This document shows, piece by piece, positions 26,582 through 36,208 of a stretch of DNA of 61,498 nt. The number at the start of each line of letters is the position of its first letter. Position 1 is the first letter of the stretch. The notes beneath the pieces were generated by a model that searched no databases, was not told the DNA's origin, and saw only the letters and a list, made by a program, of their open reading frames with translations. The position numbers and the translations under genes are program-made. This DNA comes from Vibrio intestinalis (GTDB taxonomy: Bacteria; Pseudomonadota; Gammaproteobacteria; Enterobacterales; Vibrionaceae): assembly GCF_025195085.2 (NCBI RefSeq), contig NZ_JANAVY020000021.1, positions 1-61,498 of the forward strand, written 5' to 3'.

Positions 26582-27796
26582 ATGCAAGACGTGCTAACCG
26601 TTGTACTCGCCGGAGGCGTAGGCTCAAGGCTCAGCCCTCTCACCGATGATCGTGCCAAACCTGCCGTGCCATTTGGAGGCAAATATCGCATTATTGATTT
26701 CACGCTAACCAACTGTTTGCACTCGGGTTTACGTCGAATTTTGGTTCTTACCCAATATAAATCTCATTCGCTTCAAAAACACTTACGTGACGGTTGGTCC
26801 ATTTTTAACCCCGAGCTAGGTGAGTTCGTTACCGTTGTTCCTCCTCAAATGCGTGGCGGCGGGAAATGGTATGAAGGTACAGCTGACGCCATTTACCACA
26901 ACTTGTGGCTGCTTGACCGAAGTGAAGCCAAATACGTGGTTGTACTTTCTGGCGACCATATCTACCGAATGGACTACGCGGCCATGATTGAAGAGCACAA
27001 GCGTAATAACGCTAAGCTCACAATAGCCTGTATGGATGTAGACAAAGAAGATGCCAAACAGTTTGGCGTGATTAACACGACAGAGAGTTGTGTGGTGACT
27101 GATTTCATCGAAAAGCCAGACAACCCGCCAACGCTAGCTAGCAATTCTAACCGCAGTATGGTTTCAATGGGTATCTATGTATTTGATGTTGAGGTGTTGC
27201 GTGAAGTATTAGAAACGGATGCGACAATTGATGCCTCTAGCCACGACTTCGGCAAAGATATCATCCCTAAACTTATCGACTCTCAACAAGTTTTCGCTCA
27301 TCAATTTTGCAATGATTTAGGCCGTGTGGCGGTTGACTGTTATTGGCGTGACGTCGGCACCATCGACTCTTTTTACGCAGCAAACATGGATTTACTCGAA
27401 CCTATCCCACCAATGAACTTATATCAAAAAGATTGGGCCATTAGAACTTATGAGCGCCAGTACCCTCCTGCACGCACAGTGTCGTCTGAAACGGGTAACG
27501 AAGGAATCTTTATCAACTCGATTATCGCCAATGGTGTGATCAACTCTGGAGGCTCGGTGCAACACTCTGTAGTGTCAGCCAATGTGCGAATTAATGATGG
27601 TGCCACTGTGGTAGACAGTATTCTATTTGATGATGTCGAGGTGGGTGAAGGGTGCCAACTGATCAACTGTATTGTCGATAAACATGTTCGTATCCCACCA
27701 AGAACTCAAATTGGATTAAATCGAATCGAAGACGCTAAGCGTTTTCATATTTCTGAAAACGGCATAGTCGTTGTACCGGAGAGTTACCAGTTCTAA
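26582..27796 (+). CDS. glgC: Glucose-1-phosphate adenylyltransferase
   Basis: The 404-residue protein has the nucleotidyltransferase start VLAGGVGSRLSPLTDDRAKPAVPFGG, then YRIIDFTLTNCLHSGL, the substrate motif FVTVVPPQ and the SGDHIYRMDY catalytic strand, with a left-handed beta-helix at the C terminus (about 300-400). It makes ADP-glucose, the glycogen precursor. It is shorter than E. coli GlgC (431) and lies alone: no glgA, glgB or glgP is in the window. GGGAGA lies six bases upstream of the ATG. Vibrios often carry more than one glgC, so this may be a second copy. Confidence 0.94.
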   Translation: MQDVLTVVLAGGVGSRLSPLTDDRAKPAVPFGGKYRIIDFTLTNCLHSGLRRILVLTQYKSHSLQKHLRDGWSIFNPELGEFVTVVPPQMRGGGKWYEGTADAIYHNLWLLDRSEAKYVVVLSGDHIYRMDYAAMIEEHKRNNAKLTIACMDVDKEDAKQFGVINTTESCVVTDFIEKPDNPPTLASNSNRSMVSMGIYVFDVEVLREVLETDATIDASSHDFGKDIIPKLIDSQQVFAHQFCNDLGRVAVDCYWRDVGTIDSFYAANMDLLEPIPPMNLYQKDWAIRTYERQYPPARTVSSETGNEGIFINSIIANGVINSGGSVQHSVVSANVRINDGATVVDSILFDDVEVGEGCQLINCIVDKHVRIPPRTQIGLNRIEDAKRFHISENGIVVVPESYQF

Positions 27797-27801
27797 CAAA
27801 A

Positions 27802-27829
27802 ACACCCTCTAACATCGGTTAGAGGGTGT
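27802..27829. terminator. Hairpin after glgC, weak T tract on this strand
   Basis: A 12-bp arm ACACCCTCTAAC pairs with GTTAGAGGGTGT around ATCG, six bases past the glgC stop. On the plus strand no T run follows (CGCAGAAG); on the minus strand TTTTG follows. It could stabilise the glgC 3' end or stop antisense transcription. Confidence 0.55.
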
Positions 27830-28172
27830 CGCAGAAGATTGACTAGATCTCCTATAGGGAGAGTTCAGTATGGACAAAAATAACTCATTTAAAAACAGCA
27901 ATTTTGTAAACTGTTTTTTCCCTATTTAGTTTTGACTTATCACTTGTATTCATGCAATGCAGACCCAATCTTAGCTTTATGTTTAGGCCACTGTATTCTG
28001 GCGAATCAAATTAGCTTGCTGATCAATTCATTTGCAATATCGTAAAAGCCTAAATGTCTAGACTACTCATAACAAAACCAACAACACGACTCTATAATCT
28101 AGGTGGATTCGTCATTTACTACGAAATCTACCCCAGTTGAAAGTCGAAATTACACTCTAAGAGGTAATGGTC
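27830..28172. other. About 340 bases without a solid gene; promoter region of the yqhD-like gene
   Basis: The stretch is AT-rich and should hold the promoter of the alcohol dehydrogenase gene. The only ORF worth naming is the 19-codon candidate at 27870-27929. No riboswitch or small RNA pattern is recognised. Confidence 0.4.
27870..27929 (+). CDS. Candidate 19-codon ORF (weak)
   Basis: ATG at 27870 follows AGGGAGA by seven bases and opens MDKNNSFKNSNFVNCFFPI before TAG. The Shine-Dalgarno context (ATAGGGAGA) is nearly the same as that of glgC. The peptide is Asn/Phe-rich with one Cys and no known homologue in my memory. It could be a leader peptide or chance. Confidence 0.2.
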   Translation: MDKNNSFKNSNFVNCFFPI

Positions 28173-29321
28173 ATGCAATTCTCCTACTCCAACCCTACAC
28201 ACATCTATTTTGGTCAAGGCCAAATTAACTCGATTTCTTCGGCTATCGATAGCTCATCCAAAGTGTTAGTCATCTACGGTGGTGGCTCGATTAAGAAAAA
28301 CGGCGTATATGACCAAGTAACACAGGCGCTATCAAACCATCAATGGTTTGAGTTTTCTGGTGTTGAGCCGAACCCTACTAAAGAAACGCTCGATAAGGCT
28401 GTTGCTATGGTCAAAGAGCACGATATCGACTTTATTCTCGCTGTTGGTGGTGGCTCAGTCATTGATGGCAGTAAATATGTCGCGGCGGCTGCGCAATATG
28501 ACGGCGATGGCTGGGATATCATGATTGGCAAACATGCCGTGACAAGTGCAACCCCACTTGGCGCAATCTTAACGCTTCCAGCTACGGGTTCTGAATCAAA
28601 CTCTGGCGCTGTAATCACCAAAGCAGAGACTCATGACAAACTTCCGTTTATGTCTTCACATGTTCAACCTGTGTTCGCGGTGATGGACCCAGATGTAATG
28701 AAAACACTACCAGAGCGTCAATTGCTAAATGGTTTAGTAGATGCTTGGGTACACGTGTGTGAACAGTACTTAACCTTTGACCATGGCGCGATGGTTCAAG
28801 ATGGCTATGCCGAAGCCTTACTGCGTAACCTAAAACACTTAGGTGCAGAGTTTGCCGAGCGCGATAGTGATCAATGGCGTGCAAACCTTATGTGGACAGC
28901 AAACCAAGCGTTAAATGGCCTTATTGGCTCTGGCGTTCCTCATGACTGGGCAACGCACATGATTGGCCATGAGTTCACCGCTCTATGGCATGTCGACCAC
29001 GCACGTTCGCTTGCCATTGTACAGCCGCATTTATTGCGTAATCAGCTGGAGAGTAAGAAAGCCAAATTAGAACAGTTAGGCAGAAACGTGTTTGATTTGC
29101 CTGCTAGTGACGATTTAGCGCTGAAAACCATCGAACAAATCGAAGCTTTCTATCACAGCTTAGGCGTCGATACGACTTTCAATGGCTATGAAAATGACAA
29201 GCAAGGCGCAGTTGATGCGGTAATCAATCAACTAGAGAAACATGGCATGGTGGCGCTAGGTGAAAAACAAGCCATCAACCTAGAACAATCTCGCCAAATT
29301 CTTCAACAAGCGATTGTTTAA
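28173..29321 (+). CDS. YqhD-like NADPH-dependent alcohol/aldehyde dehydrogenase
   Basis: From the ATG at 28173 (GAGG eight bases upstream; the ATG at 28167 is only two bases from it) the protein has 382 residues. It has the iron-containing ADH pattern GGGSIKK and AVGGGSVIDGSKYVAAA (nucleotide binding), LPATGSESNSGAVI, and metal ligands in VDAWVHVCEQ (Asp, His), MIGHEFTALWHVDHARSLA (two His). It aligns along its length with E. coli YqhD (387), which reduces short aldehydes including methylglyoxal, acrolein and malondialdehyde. mgsA lies about 4 kb to the right. A terminator follows. Confidence 0.9.
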   Translation: MQFSYSNPTHIYFGQGQINSISSAIDSSSKVLVIYGGGSIKKNGVYDQVTQALSNHQWFEFSGVEPNPTKETLDKAVAMVKEHDIDFILAVGGGSVIDGSKYVAAAAQYDGDGWDIMIGKHAVTSATPLGAILTLPATGSESNSGAVITKAETHDKLPFMSSHVQPVFAVMDPDVMKTLPERQLLNGLVDAWVHVCEQYLTFDHGAMVQDGYAEALLRNLKHLGAEFAERDSDQWRANLMWTANQALNGLIGSGVPHDWATHMIGHEFTALWHVDHARSLAIVQPHLLRNQLESKKAKLEQLGRNVFDLPASDDLALKTIEQIEAFYHSLGVDTTFNGYENDKQGAVDAVINQLEKHGMVALGEKQAINLEQSRQILQQAIV

Positions 29322-29349
29322 ACAAAACGAATCTCACTAGAAGATAAAC

Positions 29350-29377
29350 AAAGAGCCAGCAACTATGCTGGCTCTTT
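29350..29377. terminator. Bidirectional terminator between the yqhD-like gene and torS
   Basis: AAAGAGCCAGCA pairs with TGCTGGCTCTTT around ACTA, between the converging dehydrogenase gene and torS. Confidence 0.85.
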
Positions 29378-29400
29378 TGCTTTGTTCTAAGGAGTATTGA

Positions 29401-32286
29401 TTAACTCACTGCGGCTAATAACGCCAATTTGGATTGCTGCACCACATCCACTAGCGCATCTTTTCTTTGCTGGTAGGCTTCTAGTGGCGTTGTACCCTTC
29501 TCAATTTGCATACAAATGTCATGTAGGGCGCTTAAACCTAAGCTGCCAGCCGAGCCTTTCAGTTTATGAGCAATCTGCTTTATTTGCGTTGAATTACCAC
29601 TCTCTTCAGCTTGTGATAACTGGTGGAGCATTTCATCGCTGCCATCGACAAATAACGTGATAATTTGTTGCATTTTCGCTTTACCCAGAACGGCTAAATC
29701 GTCTTGGATGATGCGTTCATTTAGTAGTTGTTCTGTCATCGCGGTTTCCGGCTCTGGTTCACAAGGCATAGCCTCAGTGAGTAAAGTTTTACCCTCTAAG
29801 TGACTTTGAATAAGCTGGCAAAGGGCGTCTTTATCGAGTGGCTTAGGCAAATAGCCATCAAAGCCTGCCGCCAAGTAACACTCAACTTCTTCATTATAGA
29901 CGTGTGCTGAAATGGCAATAAACGGAATGGTCCCTTCTTGCTTAACCTGCTCGCGCTGACGTAACTCACCAAGTAGCTCCATGCCATCGCAATCTGGCAA
30001 ATTAATATCGAGCAACGCAATATCGAAGCTTTGGTCGTCAAACAAAGCTTTTGCTTGAGCGCCATCTTCGGCAATCACCACTTGATGGCCAAGTTTGTGT
30101 AAGAAACCTTCCGCCACCACTTGGTTGACTGGGTTATCTTCCACTAGCAGCACTTTAGCTGCCGTCACACAAGTGCTTGCTGGCTCTTTCTTCTCGACTT
30201 CTTGACCAATAGCAAGCGGAACACTGAACCAGAATCGGCTACCTTGCCCCACATTGGATTCAACCTCAAGCGAGCCACCCATGGCTTCAACAATACGTTT
30301 ACTGATGGCAAGGCCAAGCCCAGTACCGCCTTTACTACTCAAGCCCCCTGATGCTTGCGTAAAGGCATCAAACAGTGTTGTTGTCTCTTGCTCTGAGATA
30401 CCTATTCCACTGTCTGATACTTCGAACATCACATGATTGGGTTCATCGTCTAACGAGACATATATATCGACATGGCCTTGCTCGGTAAATTTAATCGCAT
30501 TACCAACCAAGTTGGTTAGCACTTGGCTAATACGTGTCACATCGCCATACCAGAAGGTCGTGACATCACTTTCAATCACACAACTTAGATCGAGTTGCTT
30601 TTCTTGTGCGCGCCCCATCATCAACTGATGAACATCATCCACCATATGGTGCAAGTTAAAATCGATTGGGCGAACCTCTAAATGCCCGGCTTCAATTTTC
30701 GAGTAATCAAGCACGTCATTAAGAATGGCCATTAAGTTTTTACCACTGCGATTTATAATGTCGACATAATAGGATTGCTTATTACTCAACCCCTCATCTT
30801 TTAGTAGGCGCGCAGTACCTAGCACGCCATTCATCGGCGTGCGAATTTCATGGCTCATCGTCGCCAAGAAGGCAGATTTAGCGCGGCTGGCTTGTTCGGC
30901 TTCTTGACGCGCATTAGCGTGGTTGAGCACTTCTTGGTTCAAGCGTGTGTTGGCTTGCTGAAGTTGCTGCGTACGCTCTGTGATGAGCTGTTCAAGTTGG
31001 CCTTTGTGTTCTTCGAGCTCGCGTTTAGCTTTGATCTCACTCTCAGCTACGACTTTCAGCGCCTGCGCGGTGTTTCGCGCGGTAATGATCGCTTGCCCCA
31101 TATGCGCGAGTTCATCATTGCCTTTCACAGTAATATCAACTTTCAATTGGCCTTGCGCGATGGATAGCAGTGCAGATGAATACTCAGCTAGACGCTTGAG
31201 TACCGATACATAAACCACCTTCCAAACGATCACTACTACGATCACCATACCTAGCACCGTGATGATAGTTAGAGATAGCTGGGCATAATCTAGCGTTGTT
31301 TTAAGCTCTTCGACCGCGGCGGTAGTTGTCGAGTTAGAATCGTCCACCAGCCTGTTTACTGTGGCATTCAAGGTCGAAAACTGAGTCAATGTATCTTGCA
31401 TTAACTGTTGGGAGATTCGCTCATTATCGTGACGTTGTAACAGAACATCAAATACAACTTCGCGTTTCTCTAGCTTGTCGAGCAAGTCAGACATTTGCAC
31501 AGAGCGCGTTGGGTCTTCTACTGCTTTTACCCTGCGCTGCATAATAGAGAGGTTATCTTTAAACTGATTACGAATGGTGTATAAGCGCTCAAGGTCAGAG
31601 ATCGTTCTCACCTCTTCAATGTGGTTGAGCATTTGAAACGCCATCAAATGCAGCTCATGTAAGCGCTCTGCCAAATCGAGGTCGACTTCTACTAGAGCGT
31701 CCAACGCTTGGTACGCTTTACCGGTTTGCTCTTTAGCTAAGAGATCATAAATATGAGTAACGTTGGCAACCGCGATAGTGCTGGTGTTGGCCACTTGAGT
31801 TCGAGTGAGTTGCTCTAGCTCTTTAGCTAATGTACGCATTTCTTTGGTGCGTAATGCTACGTCTTGATCCAAGAAGAGTTTCTTTTCAACCACGACACCT
31901 AGTTGGCTTAGAGTGTCGATGACTTTTTGCACGTCGTTTTCAAGTGTAGAGAGCAGTTGCGAGTCAAACGAGTCTGACCCCAACTGTTTAATGTGAGTAA
32001 GTAATGCTTCCAACTGAGAGAATAGCACTTGGCCGGATTCTTTACGCTGCGCTTCATTTTTCGCGTTTGATAGCGTTTGTACCGAAGCGATGATACGAGA
32101 GCTGAGTTCGGCCACTTGACGGGCTTCAATCATCGAAGGAATTGCCGAGTTAACGACGTTACGCTCTGTTTTCGCTACCGATGAAAAACCAAAAACACCG
32201 ATCACCGATGACAACAACACCAACAATGCCATTGCGAGAAACGCAAATAACAGCTTACGCCCAATACTGGCTTTAGCGAGTAACAT
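29401..32286 (-). CDS. torS: TorS-type hybrid sensor kinase
   Basis: The 961-residue protein has a membrane helix near 10-32, a long periplasmic four-helix sensor (35-335), a second helix near 338-360, HAMP, and a coiled coil; the H box places His479 in FLATMSHEIRTPMNG. The ATPase core (NAIKF, DSGIGI, GTGLGLAI), a receiver with Asp760 (IALLDINLPDCDG) and a C-terminal Hpt domain with His907 (AHKLKGSAGS) follow, the complete TorS phosphorelay. It senses trimethylamine N-oxide through TorT, which lies divergently 79 bases away. Neither the response regulator torR nor the reductase torCAD is in the window, so the relay's target must be elsewhere. Confidence 0.92.
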   Translation of the reverse strand: MLLAKASIGRKLLFAFLAMALLVLLSSVIGVFGFSSVAKTERNVVNSAIPSMIEARQVAELSSRIIASVQTLSNAKNEAQRKESGQVLFSQLEALLTHIKQLGSDSFDSQLLSTLENDVQKVIDTLSQLGVVVEKKLFLDQDVALRTKEMRTLAKELEQLTRTQVANTSTIAVANVTHIYDLLAKEQTGKAYQALDALVEVDLDLAERLHELHLMAFQMLNHIEEVRTISDLERLYTIRNQFKDNLSIMQRRVKAVEDPTRSVQMSDLLDKLEKREVVFDVLLQRHDNERISQQLMQDTLTQFSTLNATVNRLVDDSNSTTTAAVEELKTTLDYAQLSLTIITVLGMVIVVVIVWKVVYVSVLKRLAEYSSALLSIAQGQLKVDITVKGNDELAHMGQAIITARNTAQALKVVAESEIKAKRELEEHKGQLEQLITERTQQLQQANTRLNQEVLNHANARQEAEQASRAKSAFLATMSHEIRTPMNGVLGTARLLKDEGLSNKQSYYVDIINRSGKNLMAILNDVLDYSKIEAGHLEVRPIDFNLHHMVDDVHQLMMGRAQEKQLDLSCVIESDVTTFWYGDVTRISQVLTNLVGNAIKFTEQGHVDIYVSLDDEPNHVMFEVSDSGIGISEQETTTLFDAFTQASGGLSSKGGTGLGLAISKRIVEAMGGSLEVESNVGQGSRFWFSVPLAIGQEVEKKEPASTCVTAAKVLLVEDNPVNQVVAEGFLHKLGHQVVIAEDGAQAKALFDDQSFDIALLDINLPDCDGMELLGELRQREQVKQEGTIPFIAISAHVYNEEVECYLAAGFDGYLPKPLDKDALCQLIQSHLEGKTLLTEAMPCEPEPETAMTEQLLNERIIQDDLAVLGKAKMQQIITLFVDGSDEMLHQLSQAEESGNSTQIKQIAHKLKGSAGSLGLSALHDICMQIEKGTTPLEAYQQRKDALVDVVQQSKLALLAAVS

Positions 32287-32365
32287 CCAAATTCATCACT
32301 TCTTAACTCTCAGAATATGCGCTATATTCTGCAATGTTTAGACTATTTTATCCAACGAAAACCAC

Positions 32366-33364
32366 ATGCCATCATCTGTTACCCGCAAAACATTGCGCGC
32401 TTTTACCCTACTTTTCGCCGGACTTAGCTGCTCTGCCAATCTCTTTGCGCAAGAACCGCACAAAGTGTGCGCAATATATCCGCACCTTAAAGATTCATAT
32501 TGGCTTTCAGTTAACTATGGCATGGTTGACGAAGCGCGCAAGCTTGGCGTAGATCTACGCGTACTGGAAGCAGGCGGCTACCCGCATCACGATAAACAGC
32601 AGCAACAATTATCCTTATGTACCCGCTGGGGCGCTGATGCGATTATTTTGGGCACCGTTGCGCCTGAGCTCTATTTCAGCTCACTTAAGCAGTATGTAGG
32701 TAATACACCAGTATTTGCTACGGTCAACAAGCTATTGGTCGACGACACAAATCGCCAAGTGCTTAAAGGTGAAGTGGGCGTAGATTGGTATTGGATGGGG
32801 TACTACACGGGCAAATACCTTAAAGATAAGCACCCGAAAGGATCGGGCAAAACAAATATCGTGATTCTACCTGGGCCTAAATCGAGCGGTGGAACGAAAC
32901 CCGTCATGGTTGGCCTAATTGCCGCGCTTAAAGACAGTGATATCAATATTCTTGATACCTTCTGGGCTGATAACGACAAAGAGCTGCAACGTAATTTAGT
33001 TCAGCAAACCATCGATAACTACGATGTGGATTATATCGTTGGTAGCGCAGTAGCCACTGAAGCGGCGATCAGTGAGCTTCGAGCAGCGAACAAATCTGAC
33101 CAAATTGGCTTGGTTTCGACTTATTTAAGTCACGGCGTTTATCGTGGCCTATTGCGTAAACGTGTGGAATTCGCGCCAACAGATAAAATGGTTCTACAAG
33201 GCCGATTGTCAATGAGACAGGCCAATGATTACCTTAACGGCACACCTTTTAAAAAGATCGAAGCGCCGATTATTGAAGCTTTGACACCCAATAACCTCAA
33301 CCCTACCGTTGTGGCTGACTCGCTTTCACCTTCAGAGTATCGCCCAACTTTCTATACAAACTAG
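32366..33364 (+). CDS. torT: TMAO-binding periplasmic protein TorT
   Basis: The 332-residue protein has an N-terminal signal peptide (cleavage after LFA at about 28) and a periplasmic-binding-protein fold with the CAIYPHLKDSYWLSVNYGM start and VDWYWMGYYTGKYL segment, which match TorT. It binds TMAO in the periplasm and presents it to TorS, whose gene is divergent. Nine bases separate it from mgsA, so torT and mgsA are likely one transcript, an arrangement not seen in the enteric tor cluster. Confidence 0.92.
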   Translation: MPSSVTRKTLRAFTLLFAGLSCSANLFAQEPHKVCAIYPHLKDSYWLSVNYGMVDEARKLGVDLRVLEAGGYPHHDKQQQQLSLCTRWGADAIILGTVAPELYFSSLKQYVGNTPVFATVNKLLVDDTNRQVLKGEVGVDWYWMGYYTGKYLKDKHPKGSGKTNIVILPGPKSSGGTKPVMVGLIAALKDSDINILDTFWADNDKELQRNLVQQTIDNYDVDYIVGSAVATEAAISELRAANKSDQIGLVSTYLSHGVYRGLLRKRVEFAPTDKMVLQGRLSMRQANDYLNGTPFKKIEAPIIEALTPNNLNPTVVADSLSPSEYRPTFYTN

Positions 33365-33373
33365 GACGTATTA

Positions 33374-33829
33374 ATGCAAAAAACCACGCGCACTATGCCA
33401 GCCCATAAACATGTTGCTCTCGTTGCTCATGATAACTGTAAGCCAGAGCTACTTCGCTGGGTGAAGGAAAACAAAGAAAAACTACAACGTCACTTCCTTT
33501 ATGCTACAGGCACGACAGGTACAATGCTCAGTAAAGAAACGGGCTTAGCAATAAAATCTATGATCAGCGGCCCAATGGGCGGTGACCAGCAATTGGGAGC
33601 GTTGATTTCTGAAGGAAAAATCGACGTGTTAGTTTTCTTCTGGGACCCGCTCAATGCAGTACCTCATGACCCAGACGTAAAAGCATTGCTGCGTATTGCG
33701 AGTGTATGGAACATCCCTGTTGCCACTAACCGAGCGACAGCAAAGTTCTTATTCTCTTCTGATCTCATTGAACAAGAAGTGGATATTGAAATCCCTGACT
33801 ACGATGCATACTTGGCCGAGCGAACTTAA
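33374..33829 (+). CDS. mgsA: Methylglyoxal synthase
   Basis: The 151-residue enzyme shows HVALVAHDNCKPELLRWV, the FLYATGTTGTML phosphate-binding segment, SGPMGGDQQLGALIS and VLVFFWDPLNAVPHDPDVKALLRI, with the catalytic Asp in the GGDQQ motif. It converts dihydroxyacetone phosphate to methylglyoxal as a bypass when phosphate is short. In E. coli the gene order mgsA-helD-yccS is similar; here helD follows convergently and yccS next, so this block is conserved. Co-transcription with torT is probable. Confidence 0.96.
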   Translation: MQKTTRTMPAHKHVALVAHDNCKPELLRWVKENKEKLQRHFLYATGTTGTMLSKETGLAIKSMISGPMGGDQQLGALISEGKIDVLVFFWDPLNAVPHDPDVKALLRIASVWNIPVATNRATAKFLFSSDLIEQEVDIEIPDYDAYLAERT

Positions 33830-33863
33830 GCTTGTCCTACAATGTTCATCGCATTGGTGATAG

Positions 33864-33895
33864 AAAAAACCGAAGCTAAATGCTTCGGTTTTTTA
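33864..33895. terminator. Bidirectional terminator between mgsA and helD
   Basis: ACCGAAGC pairs with GCTTCGGT around TAAAT, with A residues before and T residues after. Confidence 0.85.
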
Positions 33896-33923
33896 TTGGG
33901 TTCTCGATATATTGAATTGAAGG

Positions 33924-35990
33924 CTACTTGGCTTCTACTACTGGGTAGTCCCCTTGCAGTAGCTCCTTGATAAAACTTGAGCCACTACCAGTATAAGTAA
34001 CCCATACTTTCTTCTTCGCACGGGTCAGCGCAACGTAAAACAGACGGCGCTCTTCTGCATATGGGTAGTCGTCATCTGAACGGGTTAATGCGGTATCAAT
34101 GTGTGGCATTTTTACCCGCGCTGGGAATTGACCTTCATCCACATTCAATACAATCACAAAATCCGCTTCTTTTCCTTTACTCGAGTGACAAGTCATAAAC
34201 TCTATATCGAGTTGATTAAATTGCTTCTTCCACTCTGCATATAGCTCTGGCTTATGGTAGTGGTTACGCCCAAGCAGCAATACTGATTGCGCTTTTTTAC
34301 TCTTACGATCCAGTTGATCCAAGATCTTTTCGACATTAGCCATTGCAGTCAGCACAACCGCTTTGGCTTTCTGTTCTTTATGGCTATTGAGCGCCTTTTC
34401 AATTTGACGAGGGTTTTGCTGTACAAATTGGTTCGCGACATTGCCAAGTTGGTTGTTAAAACGATACGTAGTATCTAAATAGTGCAAGGTAGAATGCGGG
34501 AATCGCTCAGCAAAGCCTGTTGTTAGGTCTACATCCGCACCGGCAAACTGATAAATTGACTGCCAATCATCCCCAACTGCGAACAACACACAATCTTGCT
34601 GTTCATTTTGCTTACAGAGCGCTTCGACCAAAGCTAAGCGCTGCGGAGAAATATCTTGGTATTCATCAATCATGATGTACCTCCAAGGCGAGTTAAACTT
34701 ACCTTTTTGTACATATTGGGTAGCTCGGCTGATCATGATGTTAAAATCAATCTCGCCTTGCTCTTTTAGCATTTGTTGCCACGCTTGATAGCAAGGCCAC
34801 ACCAAAGCGAGTTCGCTATTAAAACGAGTGTAGTCACTGCTCTCGACTAACTTCTCTTGCAGCTGTTTTTTCGTACATCCCATCGCCGCTAGTTGCTGCA
34901 ATTGAGTATCAAGCCATGCAATGAGTTTAGGGTTTTCTACTTGGCTACCCAGTTCATCATCACCCGCTAAATATGCGATTGGCCACTGAGATAAGTGCTT
35001 TTGCCAGCGTTTGAAGTTCGTTGGTGTCATCCAGTGCTTTTTCAACCAATCAATACACCAAGCATGTCGCAGGTTATCATCCAAAGCGATTTGAGAGATC
35101 ACCACGGGATCTTGCTCAACTTGACGTAAGATGTGCAAACCAAGCTGGTGGAATGTATTAACGGTCACGTCGTTAGTACTTGGCCCAACTTTACTCGCAA
35201 GGCGCTGCTGCATCTCTTTTGCCGCTTCACGGCCAAACGCTAACATGAGGATTTGCGAAGCAGGAGCCAAATGCCCTTCTAAAAGGTAAGCAACACGAGC
35301 GGTCAATACGCTAGTTTTACCTGAGCCAGCACCTGCCAACACTAGGTTATTGTTATCATTGAGCAGCACCGCTTTTTGTTGGCTTAGATTCAATGGTGAA
35401 GATTCAATTTGAGAAAAGAGTACTTTCCAGTTTTCTAACTCATTCTCCATCCACTGCTGATTTCGCTCGGCAAGCGCTTCATCTGGCGCTTCTATCCAAG
35501 GTAGTAACTTCTCCATACGACTAGGCATGCGAAGCTCGGCATCTTCAAGGGTCATCGCCATATCGGAAAAATCTTGATTGAGCTGAGCGAGCCAGTGTTC
35601 TACTTGGCTGTGGGTAACAAAAGATTGCGCACGGGCAAAAGCGTCAACACTCTCTTCCCATTTAGGTAGATACTGATTTAGCTGCTTACATTGATGGCTA
35701 TGCCATTGCTGATATTGCGCAATAGCTTGGCGGGCAAACTTGCGACATTTTTCCCATGGTAGGCCCTGTACTAGCCAAGCTTGCTGCGTACCATCAGCTT
35801 GATGTGCATAGAACTGAAGTGCGCCCCAAAACAAGCCACGTTTTACCTCTACACGGCCATCCCATACATTAAATGGAATGCGTTCCTCACTCATTTCGGA
35901 ACTTAACACAACATGATGCTCTTCGAGGGATACTTGGTGGTATTCGTTTTGAATAAAAAACTTTGCAGTCTTGTTAGCGTTTAGCTGCAT
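33924..35990 (-). CDS. helD: DNA helicase IV
   Basis: The 688-residue SF1 helicase matches E. coli HelD (684) in length and layout: an N-terminal 190-residue region (RNA-polymerase-free DNA helicase IV type), Walker A LAGAGSGKTSVLTA near 218, the IDEYQDISPQRLAL motif II, the DDWQSIYQFAGAD motif III, and C-terminal HSSKGKEADFVIVL and RLFYVALTRAKKKV motifs. It unwinds DNA 3' to 5' and takes part in recombination repair. It lies between mgsA and yccS as in enterics. Confidence 0.95.
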   Translation of the reverse strand: MQLNANKTAKFFIQNEYHQVSLEEHHVVLSSEMSEERIPFNVWDGRVEVKRGLFWGALQFYAHQADGTQQAWLVQGLPWEKCRKFARQAIAQYQQWHSHQCKQLNQYLPKWEESVDAFARAQSFVTHSQVEHWLAQLNQDFSDMAMTLEDAELRMPSRMEKLLPWIEAPDEALAERNQQWMENELENWKVLFSQIESSPLNLSQQKAVLLNDNNNLVLAGAGSGKTSVLTARVAYLLEGHLAPASQILMLAFGREAAKEMQQRLASKVGPSTNDVTVNTFHQLGLHILRQVEQDPVVISQIALDDNLRHAWCIDWLKKHWMTPTNFKRWQKHLSQWPIAYLAGDDELGSQVENPKLIAWLDTQLQQLAAMGCTKKQLQEKLVESSDYTRFNSELALVWPCYQAWQQMLKEQGEIDFNIMISRATQYVQKGKFNSPWRYIMIDEYQDISPQRLALVEALCKQNEQQDCVLFAVGDDWQSIYQFAGADVDLTTGFAERFPHSTLHYLDTTYRFNNQLGNVANQFVQQNPRQIEKALNSHKEQKAKAVVLTAMANVEKILDQLDRKSKKAQSVLLLGRNHYHKPELYAEWKKQFNQLDIEFMTCHSSKGKEADFVIVLNVDEGQFPARVKMPHIDTALTRSDDDYPYAEERRLFYVALTRAKKKVWVTYTGSGSSFIKELLQGDYPVVEAK

Positions 35991-36208
35991 TATACATAGC
36001 CTATGGGTATTGATGTTGCCATCATAGCGTAATCAGAATTTGATTTGAAAAATTAATGTCATAATAAGGTCTGTCAAGCTAATGGTGCTTGTAACTTAAG
36101 CAAATAAACGAGTTTCTTTATCTGCATCAGCAGTTTACCATGGGTATTCTGCTAGTATTATATCCTTATAAACAAAAAGTCATTCTTAAAAGCAAAAGTT
36201 GAAGTCTC

